Source: Bacillota bacterium (lineage in GTDB: Bacteria > Bacillota > Clostridia > Peptostreptococcales > Anaerovoracaceae). Taken from it: a stretch of DNA of 14,161 nucleotides. The DNA lies in contig JAEEOX010000077.1 in NCBI GenBank assembly GCA_016284485.1, forward strand, positions 1-14,161, read 5' to 3'. The translations under genes and the position numbers were made by a program. A model generated the notes under the pieces. That model was not told the origin of the DNA, did not search any database, and saw nothing but the letters and a program-made list of their open reading frames with translations. Below are positions 7,740 through 13,692 of this stretch, piece by piece; the stretch's first letter is position 1, and every line of letters begins with the position of its first letter.

Positions 7740-9707
7740 ATGAAGAAATTTTTAATAGTATTGCTGACAGTGCTGCTCATCGCCGGATCTTTTGCGGGAT
7801 GCGGCAAACAGCCGGAACCGGAGCCCGTTCCCGAACCGGAACCGGAGCCCGTGGAAGAACCCGATCCGGGACCGGACTATGATTTGATAATATCTGCCAT
7901 GACCACGGAGGAAAAGGTGGCGCAGCTTCTGATGCCCGCCTTCAGGTCATATTCCTCCGACGGATACTCATATTCCAATGTGACCTCGCTGCCGGAGGAT
8001 CTGGCCGGACTTCTCAGCCGCAGAGGCTTCGGAGGCATCATACTTTTCGCAGAGAATGCGGAGAGCACGGGGCAGATCACGAGGCTCATAGACCAGATGC
8101 AGACCGCCAACGCGGGAAGCAATAACCCCGGTCAGCTCCTCATGGGGGTGGACCAGGAGGGAGGCATGATCTACCGCCTGTCGACAGGAACGAAGTTTTC
8201 GGGCAACATGGGTCTGGCGGCCACGGGAAATCCGGAAAACGCCAGGACCGCAGGAGAGATCATCGGCAAGGAGCTGAAGGCTGTGGGCTTCAACTTCGAC
8301 CTGGCACCGGTGCTGGACGTGAACAACAATCCGTCCAATCCGGTGATCAATCTCAGGTCGTTCTCAGATGACCCGGACACAGTGGCTGCCTTCGGAAAGG
8401 CCTTCATGGAGGGCCTTCATTCCGGCGGAGTGGCAGCTTCTCTCAAGCACTTCCCCGGTCACGGCAACACATCCACGGACAGCCATACAGGTTTCCCGAA
8501 GATAGACGGGACCTACGAGGAACTGGCTGCGGCAGAGCTCGTTCCCTTCCGCGCCTGTACAGATTCCGGGGCTGACGCCGTAATGACGGCTCACATCCAG
8601 TACCCGGGAATCGAGACCAATACATATACGTCCATATCGTCCGGCCAGCAGGTCTGCCTGCCTGCCACCCTGTCAAAGACCATCATAACCGATATTCTCA
8701 GAGGCAAGATGGGCTTCGGGGGAGTGGTGATCACGGACGCCATGAATATGGACGCCATAGCTGCAAACTTCAGCACCATGGACGCCGCGAAGCTGGCGCT
8801 CAACGCCGGAGTCGACCTGATCCTCATGCCGGTGAACGTCCAGGACAAGGGCGGCATCGACAGGCTGGAAACATACATCCGTGACGTGGCAGCCATGGTG
8901 GACGCAGGGACCATAGATCCCGCCATGGTGGATGCCGCTGTTAGGCGTGTTCTCACCATGAAGTACAACCTGGGCATCCTGGAACCCTATGACGGCACCG
9001 ACATCGAGGCCAGGGTCAAGGCTGCCGAGGAACTGGTGGGCTGCGAGGCTCATCATCAGAAGGAATGGGAGATCGCAAAAGATACCCTTACCATAGTCAA
9101 GAATGAAGGCGGCACCCTGCCCATCAACAGGGAAGGGGACAGGACTGTCATCCTGGTGCCAAGAGACAGTCTGGTGGTATCTGCGAATTATGCCCGCACC
9201 TTGCTGGAACAGGACGGAAAGGTGCCTGCCGGATCAGTTTCGGTGGTATCCTATGACGGCGCCTACACCTGGGACATGGTGAACTCCGTCCGGGACGCCC
9301 ACAACGTGATCATCGTCACCAGGACCTGGTCCGTGAGCACACTGAATCCCGGGACGTCTGACGGCGTCACCTCCTACAACATCGACCAGGTCATCAAGGC
9401 CGCCCACCAGAACAACAGCAGGGTGATAGTGCTCAGCTGCTACCTGCCCTACGACGCTGCCAGATATCAGGCTGCAGACGCCATCGGCATCTGCTACGGA
9501 TTCGGCACCATGTCGGAGGATCCAAGGGTGGTCGACCACAAAGTAGACATGACACCAAACATCCCGGCTGCCCTCTACATGTTCTTCGATGGGACGGACA
9601 ATCCCACGGGCAAGCTTCCCGTGAACATACCTGCCATGTACGCAGACGGAAGCTTTACGGGAGAGGTTCTCTATCCCAGAGGCTACGGCATCGGCTGGTC
9701 AGAATAA
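7740..9707 (+). CDS. Glycoside hydrolase family 3 lipoprotein (NagZ-like beta-N-acetylhexosaminidase)
   Basis: A 655-residue exported lipoprotein. Residues 1-20 are a signal peptide and Cys21 (FAGC) is the lipobox cysteine, followed by a Pro/Glu linker (residues ~25-45). The GH3 TIM-barrel spans ~50-415: GVDQEGG (137-142), ASLKHFPGHG (233-242), the TDSH acid/base dyad (D247, H249) typical of NagZ-type enzymes, and the nucleophile D333 in VVITDAMNM. A C-terminal alpha/beta domain (about 435-655) makes it a two-domain enzyme like the Bacillus subtilis NagZ/YbbD type. The expected role is removal of N-acetylglucosamine from peptidoglycan fragments at the outer face of the membrane. One deviation: the usual GHGD is GHGN here (N243). 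It is 28 nt after the DUF975 gene, with GGAG at 7727-7730 as ribosome-binding site, and is last in the operon. Substrate specificity within GH3 is inferred. Confidence 0.9.
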   Translation: MKKFLIVLLTVLLIAGSFAGCGKQPEPEPVPEPEPEPVEEPDPGPDYDLIISAMTTEEKVAQLLMPAFRSYSSDGYSYSNVTSLPEDLAGLLSRRGFGGIILFAENAESTGQITRLIDQMQTANAGSNNPGQLLMGVDQEGGMIYRLSTGTKFSGNMGLAATGNPENARTAGEIIGKELKAVGFNFDLAPVLDVNNNPSNPVINLRSFSDDPDTVAAFGKAFMEGLHSGGVAASLKHFPGHGNTSTDSHTGFPKIDGTYEELAAAELVPFRACTDSGADAVMTAHIQYPGIETNTYTSISSGQQVCLPATLSKTIITDILRGKMGFGGVVITDAMNMDAIAANFSTMDAAKLALNAGVDLILMPVNVQDKGGIDRLETYIRDVAAMVDAGTIDPAMVDAAVRRVLTMKYNLGILEPYDGTDIEARVKAAEELVGCEAHHQKEWEIAKDTLTIVKNEGGTLPINREGDRTVILVPRDSLVVSANYARTLLEQDGKVPAGSVSVVSYDGAYTWDMVNSVRDAHNVIIVTRTWSVSTLNPGTSDGVTSYNIDQVIKAAHQNNSRVIVLSCYLPYDAARYQAADAIGICYGFGTMSEDPRVVDHKVDMTPNIPAALYMFFDGTDNPTGKLPVNIPAMYADGSFTGEVLYPRGYGIGWSE

Positions 9708-9715
9708 CTGATATC

Positions 9716-9741
9716 AAGGACCCCCTGCACGGGGGTCTTTT
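9716..9741 (+). terminator. Intrinsic terminator of the envelope operon
   Basis: GACCCCC (9719-9725) pairs with GGGGGTC (9731-9737) around loop TGCAC, with extra A-T pairs outside, followed by TTTT. It lies 9 nt after the GH3 stop codon and separates this operon from the reverse-transcriptase unit. Confidence 0.85.
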
Positions 9742-9777
9742 GCGCTTCATGGGCCGGACGCATGGCGGGGCGCAAAA
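9738..9777. repeat. Inverted repeat sharing the terminator's T tract
   Basis: TTTTGCGC (9738-9745) is the exact reverse complement of GCGCAAAA (9770-9777). A CATG/CATG pair (9748-9751 and 9761-9764) can form inside. The left arm contains the T tract of the preceding terminator, so the two folds compete for those bases. Read on the minus strand the arm would end in a T-rich tail, giving a possible reverse terminator that shields the upstream operon. Function uncertain. Confidence 0.35.
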
Positions 9778-9782
9778 AACTG

Positions 9783-9812
9783 ATGACAGCCTGATAAGCG
9801 TTAGTATATAAT
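9783..9812 (+). promoter_or_regulatory. Promoter of the reverse-transcriptase transcription unit
   Basis: ATGACA (9783-9788, five of six bases of the -35 consensus), an 18-bp spacer, and a perfect TATAAT (9807-9812), followed by AGGAGG and ATG of the 193-residue gene. No other convincing promoter is seen before the reverse transcriptase, so this site probably drives 9843-12669. Confidence 0.7.
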
Positions 9813-9842
9813 GTACTAAAATAGAAACAAAGGAGGTTAACC

Positions 9843-10424
9843 ATGGGCTTGTTTGATAAGTTGGTCAGCGCAGTTCAGGAGGGAGATCTGAACAAGGCGA
9901 TGGACTCGTTAAAGGATCTGGCGGAGGAAGCTACAGAGGGAGCAGCCAAGCTGGGTCAGGCAATAAAGGATAACATTCCGGAAGAAGTTCTCCAGTCCAT
10001 CAGGGACGCTGCGGACGGTGACGCAAAGGAACCTGCTGCCCCGGATACCGCCAGCGCCGCACCTCAGGCCGCGACCTCCGGGTCCGGACTTTCCTGGGGC
10101 GAGGAGATGCCCGCAGAGGAGAATCAGTACAACTATGGAGGCACATACGAGGAATACTTCACAGAGATATTCAACTCGGAGTTCCCGGAGTATGTGGTGA
10201 TGAAAGAATCCGTAAGAGACGGCAGAGCTCTGTGCTACAGCTTTGCAAAAGACGGAAGGACGGCTCTCATCGTGGAGGTCATGTCAGAGAAGAGCAACGC
10301 TCAGAAACTGAGGAACACCGCGAGAAGAGAGGGCGTTCCCTATCTCAGGTACTACTATGATCACCATGGCTGGTGGAACACCAGGAAATATGTGACGGAG
10401 CGCACGAGAGCTGCTCTCAGATAG
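9843..10424 (+). CDS. Unknown protein, first gene of the RT unit
   Basis: A 193-residue protein with no signal peptide or membrane helix. Residues 1-57 look helical and amphipathic (MGLFDKLVSAVQEGDLNKAM...). Residues ~58-95 are an Ala/Pro/Glu-rich, probably disordered linker. Residues ~97-193 form a compact aromatic-rich domain with a strand-helix-strand pattern: ALIVEV (141-146), SNAQKLRNTARREG (151-164), VPYLRYYYD (165-173), then HGWWNTRKYV. That pattern resembles the second half of PD-(D/E)xK or Vsr-like nuclease folds, but the ExK lysine is not present (E145-V-M) and no clear catalytic Asp can be placed, so a nuclease role is weak inference. The start is set by AGGAGG at 9831-9836, 6 nt before the ATG. 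The gene has a strong promoter and no standard terminator before the RNA element and reverse transcriptase downstream. It may be part of that system or merely a neighbour. Confidence 0.85.
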   Translation: MGLFDKLVSAVQEGDLNKAMDSLKDLAEEATEGAAKLGQAIKDNIPEEVLQSIRDAADGDAKEPAAPDTASAAPQAATSGSGLSWGEEMPAEENQYNYGGTYEEYFTEIFNSEFPEYVVMKESVRDGRALCYSFAKDGRTALIVEVMSEKSNAQKLRNTARREGVPYLRYYYDHHGWWNTRKYVTERTRAALR

Positions 10425-10440
10425 TACGGATCAAACTGTG

Positions 10441-10579
10441 AAAGAAACAGAAAGAGAACGCATTGCGCCTGCGGCGGTTCAGGCACGGGCTAAACAGCGC
10501 TTCGCAGGCAGCCGGCCCGTGTACGATCTGGTAAATCCAAGAATTTTCTTGGATTTAAGAACTTCTCTTTCTGTTTTTT
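10441..10579 (+). ncRNA. Structured RNA region upstream of the RT, retron-like end-to-end stem
   Basis: AAACAGAAAGAGAA (10445-10458) is the exact reverse complement of TTCTCTTTCTGTTT (10563-10576). This is a 14-bp perfect stem, extendable by a G-U pair and two A-U pairs, closing a 104-nt interior. Inside are CACGGGC (10484-10490) with GCCCGTG (10515-10521), and a hairpin with an 11-bp stem (10532-10542 with 10547-10557; arm TAAATCCAAGA) and loop ATTT. GCCTG at 10467-10471 can pair either with CAGGC at 10480-10484 or, extended to GCCTGCG, with CGCAGGC at 10503-10509. Two arms meeting around a branched interior, just before the reverse-transcriptase gene, match the layout of retron msr-msd RNA (a1/a2 arms) and of some defence-RT template RNAs. 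The 3' arm runs into TTTTTT, so the stem could also act as a terminator that releases a small RNA. It lies 4 nt before the ribosome-binding site. The function is inferred from structure and position only. Confidence 0.62.
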
Positions 10580-10592
10580 ATTGGAGGGAAAA

Positions 10593-11813
10593 ATGTCAGT
10601 CATCCCGCTTCTAAGCCAGAGGGAGACCTGGGAAAAATTCCATGAATACAAGACCTCGCTGATCTCATCCTCGGAGTTTTCCAAGAAGCTGAGGGCCTTC
10701 ATCGATGAAGAGGACTACATTGAGGTCTGCGGCAGGATCGCGGTCGGAGGGACACTGAGCCTTCCCAGGAAATCGGTGATCAGCAAGCAGAGTTCCCGCA
10801 AGAAGCGGACGGTCTACACCTATCCTGAAGAGGAGAACATGGTGCTCAAACTCATCACCTATCTCCTACTCAGAAAGTACGACGGGGCGTTTACGGAGAA
10901 CCTCTATTCCTTCCGCCCCGGTGTCACCGCCAAGGACGCTGTACGCAGACTGGTGTCCATCTACAACAGGGGAGACTGGTATGTCTACAAGGCGGACGTC
11001 TCCAACTACTTCAACTCCATTCCTGTGGCGAAGCTTCTTCCCATGCTGGAGGAGGTCCTCCGGGATGATCCGGAGATCCTCAGGTTCCTCTCAGGCCTTC
11101 TCACCGAAGAGCGGGTCATGGACGGCGACCGGATAATCGCGGAAGAGAAGGGCATAATGGCGGGAACGCCCATTGCGTCCTTCTACGCCAACCTGTATCT
11201 GAAGGATATGGATAAGTGGTTCGCGGAGAGAGACATCCCCTACGCCAGGTACTCCGACGACATCATATTTTTTGCGGAGACGGAAGAGAAGCGAGAGGAA
11301 TTGGCGGAGTTCATAAAGAGTTTCCTTGGGGAGAGGGGACTTGCTATCAACCCGGACAAGGAAGAAAGGTCCTGCCCCGGAGAAGCCTTCACCTTCCTGG
11401 GCTTCAGAGTTTCCAGGGGAAAGGTGGACATCGCACCTGCTTCCGTGGTAAAACTTAAGAAGAAGATGCGGCGCAAGGTCAGGGCCCTGGCCAGGTGGAG
11501 CAAAAGAAACGGCATCGACCGGGACAAGGCAGCCAGGGCTTTTGCCAGGGTCTTCAAAGGAAAGCTTCTGGACGTTTCGGAGGAGAGAGACCTCAGCTGG
11601 AGCAGGTGGTTTTTCCCGGTGATAAACACTGACGAGAGTCTGAAGGTAATTGACGCCTACGCTCAGGACTGCATGAGGTATCTGGCGTCCGGTGTCAGGA
11701 CCAAGGCGCGGTTCAACGTGCGGTACGAGGACCTGAAGGAGCTGGGCTACGTCAGCCTGGTCCACGAGTACTACAGTTTCAAGAGAGAAGAAAATGAAGA
11801 AAAAGCTGATTAA
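10593..11813 (+). CDS. Free-standing reverse transcriptase, unassigned class
   Basis: A 406-residue RNA-directed DNA polymerase. Visible RT motifs: YSFRPG (105-110), YKADVSNYFNSI (132-143; D135 catalytic), the KGIMAGTPIASFYANLYL segment (186-203) in place of the usual QGxPxSP, ARYSDDIIFF (218-227; D222 and D223 catalytic), GLAINPDKE (249-257) and FTFLGFRV (266-273), then a basic thumb (KLKKKMRRKVRALARW) and a conserved-looking C-terminus (LSWSRWFFPVINTDESL, RYEDLKELGYVSLVHEYY). The FRPG and FLGF motifs are group-II-intron-like, but no maturase or HNH domain is visible, and the VTG and NAxxH motifs of retron RTs are absent. The ATG at 10593 is preferred over the TTG at 10581, because the TTG overlaps the ribosome-binding site GGAGGG (10583-10588). 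It follows the structured RNA and overlaps the next gene by 20 nt. GC content and codon choice look like the neighbours, so there is no sign of very recent transfer. Confidence 0.9.
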   Translation: MSVIPLLSQRETWEKFHEYKTSLISSSEFSKKLRAFIDEEDYIEVCGRIAVGGTLSLPRKSVISKQSSRKKRTVYTYPEEENMVLKLITYLLLRKYDGAFTENLYSFRPGVTAKDAVRRLVSIYNRGDWYVYKADVSNYFNSIPVAKLLPMLEEVLRDDPEILRFLSGLLTEERVMDGDRIIAEEKGIMAGTPIASFYANLYLKDMDKWFAERDIPYARYSDDIIFFAETEEKREELAEFIKSFLGERGLAINPDKEERSCPGEAFTFLGFRVSRGKVDIAPASVVKLKKKMRRKVRALARWSKRNGIDRDKAARAFARVFKGKLLDVSEERDLSWSRWFFPVINTDESLKVIDAYAQDCMRYLASGVRTKARFNVRYEDLKELGYVSLVHEYYSFKREENEEKAD

Positions 11814-12669
11814 AATCATATTGATCTTACTGATCTTAGCTCTCGCGGGAGGTGGACTTTATATGATCATTTTGGGCAATAAGTACAAGAACGCGACCCT
11901 TGAGTCGGTACGTTATTCTTACGGCGGCGACATGCTGGGGAGCTACACGTCAGTGGAACTCAGACTGGCGGACGACGGCAAGGCCACTCTCGTCACCGAG
12001 AGCAAGTCCTATCATGCCGCGCGCATGGTGACCACCACCTACGAGGTTCCCGCCGAGGAACTGGAAAACGTCAAAGCCATGATGCTGGAGTACGGTCAGT
12101 ACGCCGGCAGCAAAAGACCCAGGTCAAAGATCCAGGTCATGGACGGAGGCACCGACAGGCTGACTTTCGACTTCACGGACGGCTCTGACTTCAGTCTGAG
12201 TACCGATCTGAATCTCACCGGCAAACAAACCGAAGGCTTCTGGGCCATCCGCGACTATCTTTACTCCCTCGCCAAGGACAAAACACCCGTGTCCACAGAG
12301 ATCGAGGAGCGCAGGCTTCAGGTATCCCTAGACGGATACACGGAAATATTCAACATAAGGGATGGAGTGACCGACGAGGATCTGGCCATGCTTGGCGGCG
12401 AACATGAGGTCACGTCCTACAGTGACAATGAAAAGATATTCTATCCTGAGAGGAAACTGGACGTAAGCGGCCTCGATCCTGCCGGCCCCGGCGGCGCGGG
12501 AGTCCTGGCCTACTATGAGCCCTGGGGCGACGTGGTGATATTCTACGGCGATTTCCAGCCGGCGCCGGGCCTCTACGAGTTGGGCTCGCTGGATCACGTC
12601 TATTCTTCCACCATAGATCTTCTCAAGGGAATGGAAGGGACATATAGCTTCTACGTTTACACCGAGTAA
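11794..12669 (+). CDS. Membrane-anchored protein with cyclophilin-like C-terminal domain
   Basis: A 291-residue protein. Residues ~5-27 form one hydrophobic segment after a KKK cluster, giving an uncleaved anchor or signal peptide with no lipobox Cys; the rest should lie outside the membrane. Residues ~33-165 form a beta-rich region with no family I recognise (TLESVRYSYGGDMLGSY..., LTFDFTDGSDFSLSTD). Residues ~172-275 resemble cyclophilin-like domains, with the hallmark AGVLAYYEPWGDVVIFYGDF (235-254) and GLYELGSL (259-266). The start codon lies inside the end of the reverse-transcriptase gene (20-nt overlap, different frame), with only a weak purine-rich ribosome-binding site, so translation is probably coupled to the reverse transcriptase. 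No enzymatic residue set is evident. It could be a sensor, effector or unrelated envelope protein in the same operon. Confidence 0.85.
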   Translation: MKKKLIKIILILLILALAGGGLYMIILGNKYKNATLESVRYSYGGDMLGSYTSVELRLADDGKATLVTESKSYHAARMVTTTYEVPAEELENVKAMMLEYGQYAGSKRPRSKIQVMDGGTDRLTFDFTDGSDFSLSTDLNLTGKQTEGFWAIRDYLYSLAKDKTPVSTEIEERRLQVSLDGYTEIFNIRDGVTDEDLAMLGGEHEVTSYSDNEKIFYPERKLDVSGLDPAGPGGAGVLAYYEPWGDVVIFYGDFQPAPGLYELGSLDHVYSSTIDLLKGMEGTYSFYVYTE

Positions 12670-12685
12670 GGGATATGAATTAAAG

Positions 12686-12724
12686 AAACGGGGCGCGGAT
12701 AGTTTTAGATCCGCACCCCGTTTT
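12686..12724 (+). terminator. Intrinsic terminator of the RT operon
   Basis: A long stem, AAACGGGG then GCGGAT (12686-12693 and 12695-12700), pairs with ATCCGC (12709-12714) and CCCCGTTT (12716-12723). There is one C/A mismatch and an 8-nt loop. The T run at 12721-12724 completes it, 16 nt after the stop at 12669. Its last bases overlap the first 38-bp repeat element. Confidence 0.88.
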
Positions 12725-12915
12725 ACTGTATAAAATTAGTTTTTTGATCATATACAGTAATGGAGCCTATTGATTACTGTATGATTTCTTTTTTTTGGAT
12801 CTGTACAGTAACCCTGACGGGATAATTACTGCACAGATCGTGTTTTTTGCACCTGTACAGCAAAAGACGGGTTTTCACTACTGTATAAAATCAAAAAATG
12901 TTAATTGTACAGTAA
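12723..12915. repeat. Array of four 38-bp near-palindromic elements
   Basis: Units lie at 12723-12760, 12774-12811, 12826-12863 and 12878-12915, each exactly 38 bp, separated by unrelated spacers of 13, 14 and 14 bp (start-to-start 51, 52, 52). The shared pattern is TTACTGTA, nine variable bases, TTTTTTG, six variable bases, TACAGTAA. The first three are in the same orientation; the fourth is inverted, so its A tract is on the + strand. Unit 1 has perfect 10-bp ends (TTACTGTATA / TATACAGTAA). Unit 3 varies to TTACTGCA / TACAGCAA and the reverse complement of unit 4 ends in TAG instead of TAA. The ends and the T6G core are conserved while the flanks vary, which suggests selection for binding or folding. 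No known repeat family is recognised. Candidates are an operator array, a set of RNA hairpins, or target or recombination sites. Confidence 0.9.
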
Positions 12916-12956
12916 ATTGATCTGACACTTCTGTCAAAGCCGCATCCGCTGAACTG

Positions 12957-13097
12957 TTATCCGGTGATCTCCGTGTTGATGGTGACGTAGGACATGGTGG
13001 CGTCCATGATCGCCGCAAGATCGTCCTGGTCCACAAGGGTGGGCTCAACGCGTTTATGCTTGTTGTCGGGGCGGCCATGGTGATATAATGCAGGTAG
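12957..13097 (-). pseudogene. 3' remnant of a lost gene (46 codons, no start)
   Basis: On the minus strand one frame is open from 13097 to a TAA at 12957-12959 and ends NKHKRVEPTLVDQDDLAAI then MDATMSYVTINTEITG. Its codon composition (third positions mostly G/C, RNY pattern) looks like genuine coding sequence of this genome, unlike the other frames. Stops lie directly upstream in frame (TGA TAA near 13098-13103), and no plausible start or ribosome-binding site is present. The piece looks like the C-terminal end of a gene whose front was removed. The promoter of the following + strand gene lies within its upstream edge. I do not recognise the protein family. A very short real gene using an internal GTG or ATG is a less likely alternative. 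Confidence 0.4.
13060..13089 (+). promoter_or_regulatory. Promoter of the membrane protein / ABM operon
   Basis: TTGTTG (13060-13065), an 18-bp spacer and TATAAT (13084-13089) preceded by TGA, giving an extended -10, 27-30 nt before the start codon. Confidence 0.65.
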
Positions 13098-13118
13098 TTA
13101 TCAAAGAGGAGGTTCATG

Positions 13119-13676
13119 ATGGACATCAAAAAAGCGCTTTCGTACACGGCTATCGGTTTTTTGCTCACGCTCATAGAGTTCAATCTTACGCTGAACGGGG
13201 CCACAGTCAATGTGACGCCGGACTTCATAGGCTGGCTGCTTTTGTTCCTGGCCTTCGACAAATTCGGAGGATATATGGCTGGCAGGGACTATCTCAAATG
13301 GTGCTTCCTGGTTCTGGTGATAATCAAAGCCTGTGAATGGGTGATCTCGGTGTTCCACATCGGCATCGGAGTGCCGACGGTTATTGGTCTTATCATCAAT
13401 CTTGCGGAGATGGTGATCATGTTCCTGTTCTTCGGCGTGCTGGAAAAGGTCACGAGAGACGTTTGCCCCGAAAAGGAATCCACCGTCAGGACCCTTAAGA
13501 TCATCAATCTGGCTCTCATGCTGGGCATCGTAGTTCTGGGGATCCTTTTCGCCCTCACCGAAAGCATGGCTTTTGCGGCCCTTGTAATTCTGGTAGGGGT
13601 GGCAGCACTGGTGGCAGCCATCGTGACCGCAGTGGTGCTCTTCCAGATCCGCAAAACAGCTATGGCCGAACAGTGA
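13119..13676 (+). CDS. Multispanning membrane protein of unknown function
   Basis: A protein of 185 residues from the ATG at 13119 (186 from the ATG at 13116). The second ATG is preferred because AGGAGG at 13107-13112 is then 6 nt upstream instead of 3. Five or six hydrophobic segments are visible (about 7-27, 35-48, 61-80, 86-107, 127-146 and 150-175). A motif NGATVNVTPDFIGWLLL near the N-terminus resembles small Clostridial membrane proteins with an N-V-x-PDF-x-G segment, but I cannot assign a named family or function. It is cotranscribed with the ABM-fold gene 16 nt downstream. Confidence 0.85.
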   Translation: MDIKKALSYTAIGFLLTLIEFNLTLNGATVNVTPDFIGWLLLFLAFDKFGGYMAGRDYLKWCFLVLVIIKACEWVISVFHIGIGVPTVIGLIINLAEMVIMFLFFGVLEKVTRDVCPEKESTVRTLKIINLALMLGIVVLGILFALTESMAFAALVILVGVAALVAAIVTAVVLFQIRKTAMAEQ

Positions 13677-13692
13677 CGAGGGAGGCAAGGAG

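Noticed and set aside
10581..10592. Upstream TTG start for the RT giving four extra residues
   Set aside because: The TTG overlaps the GGAGGG ribosome-binding site, which is correctly spaced for the ATG at 10593.
10593..11813. Group II intron with intron-encoded protein
   Set aside because: No maturase or endonuclease domain is visible, and no domain V/VI-like RNA was recognised downstream; the next gene overlaps the RT end.
10593..11813. Diversity-generating retroelement
   Set aside because: The motif is AGTPIAS, not the (I/V/L)GxxxSQ type, and no template/variable repeat pair was seen near the RT. The repeats at 44-1123 do not show A-specific changes.
12723..12915. LexA (SOS) boxes of the E. 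coli type, since the ends read TACTGTA and TACAGTA
   Set aside because: The half-sites match, but in each unit CTGT and ACAG are 24 bp apart instead of 8, and Gram-positive LexA uses a different box (GAAC-N4-GTTC).
12723..12915. Small CRISPR array
   Set aside because: Spacers of 13-14 bp are too short, the repeats differ strongly inside, one is inverted, and no cas gene is near.
12878..13261. Minus-strand open frame of 127 codons across the repeat array and the membrane protein start
   Set aside because: It runs antisense through the start of the real membrane gene and through a 38-bp element. Its composition is not coding-like, and the neighbouring frame at 12957-13097 fits genome codon use better.
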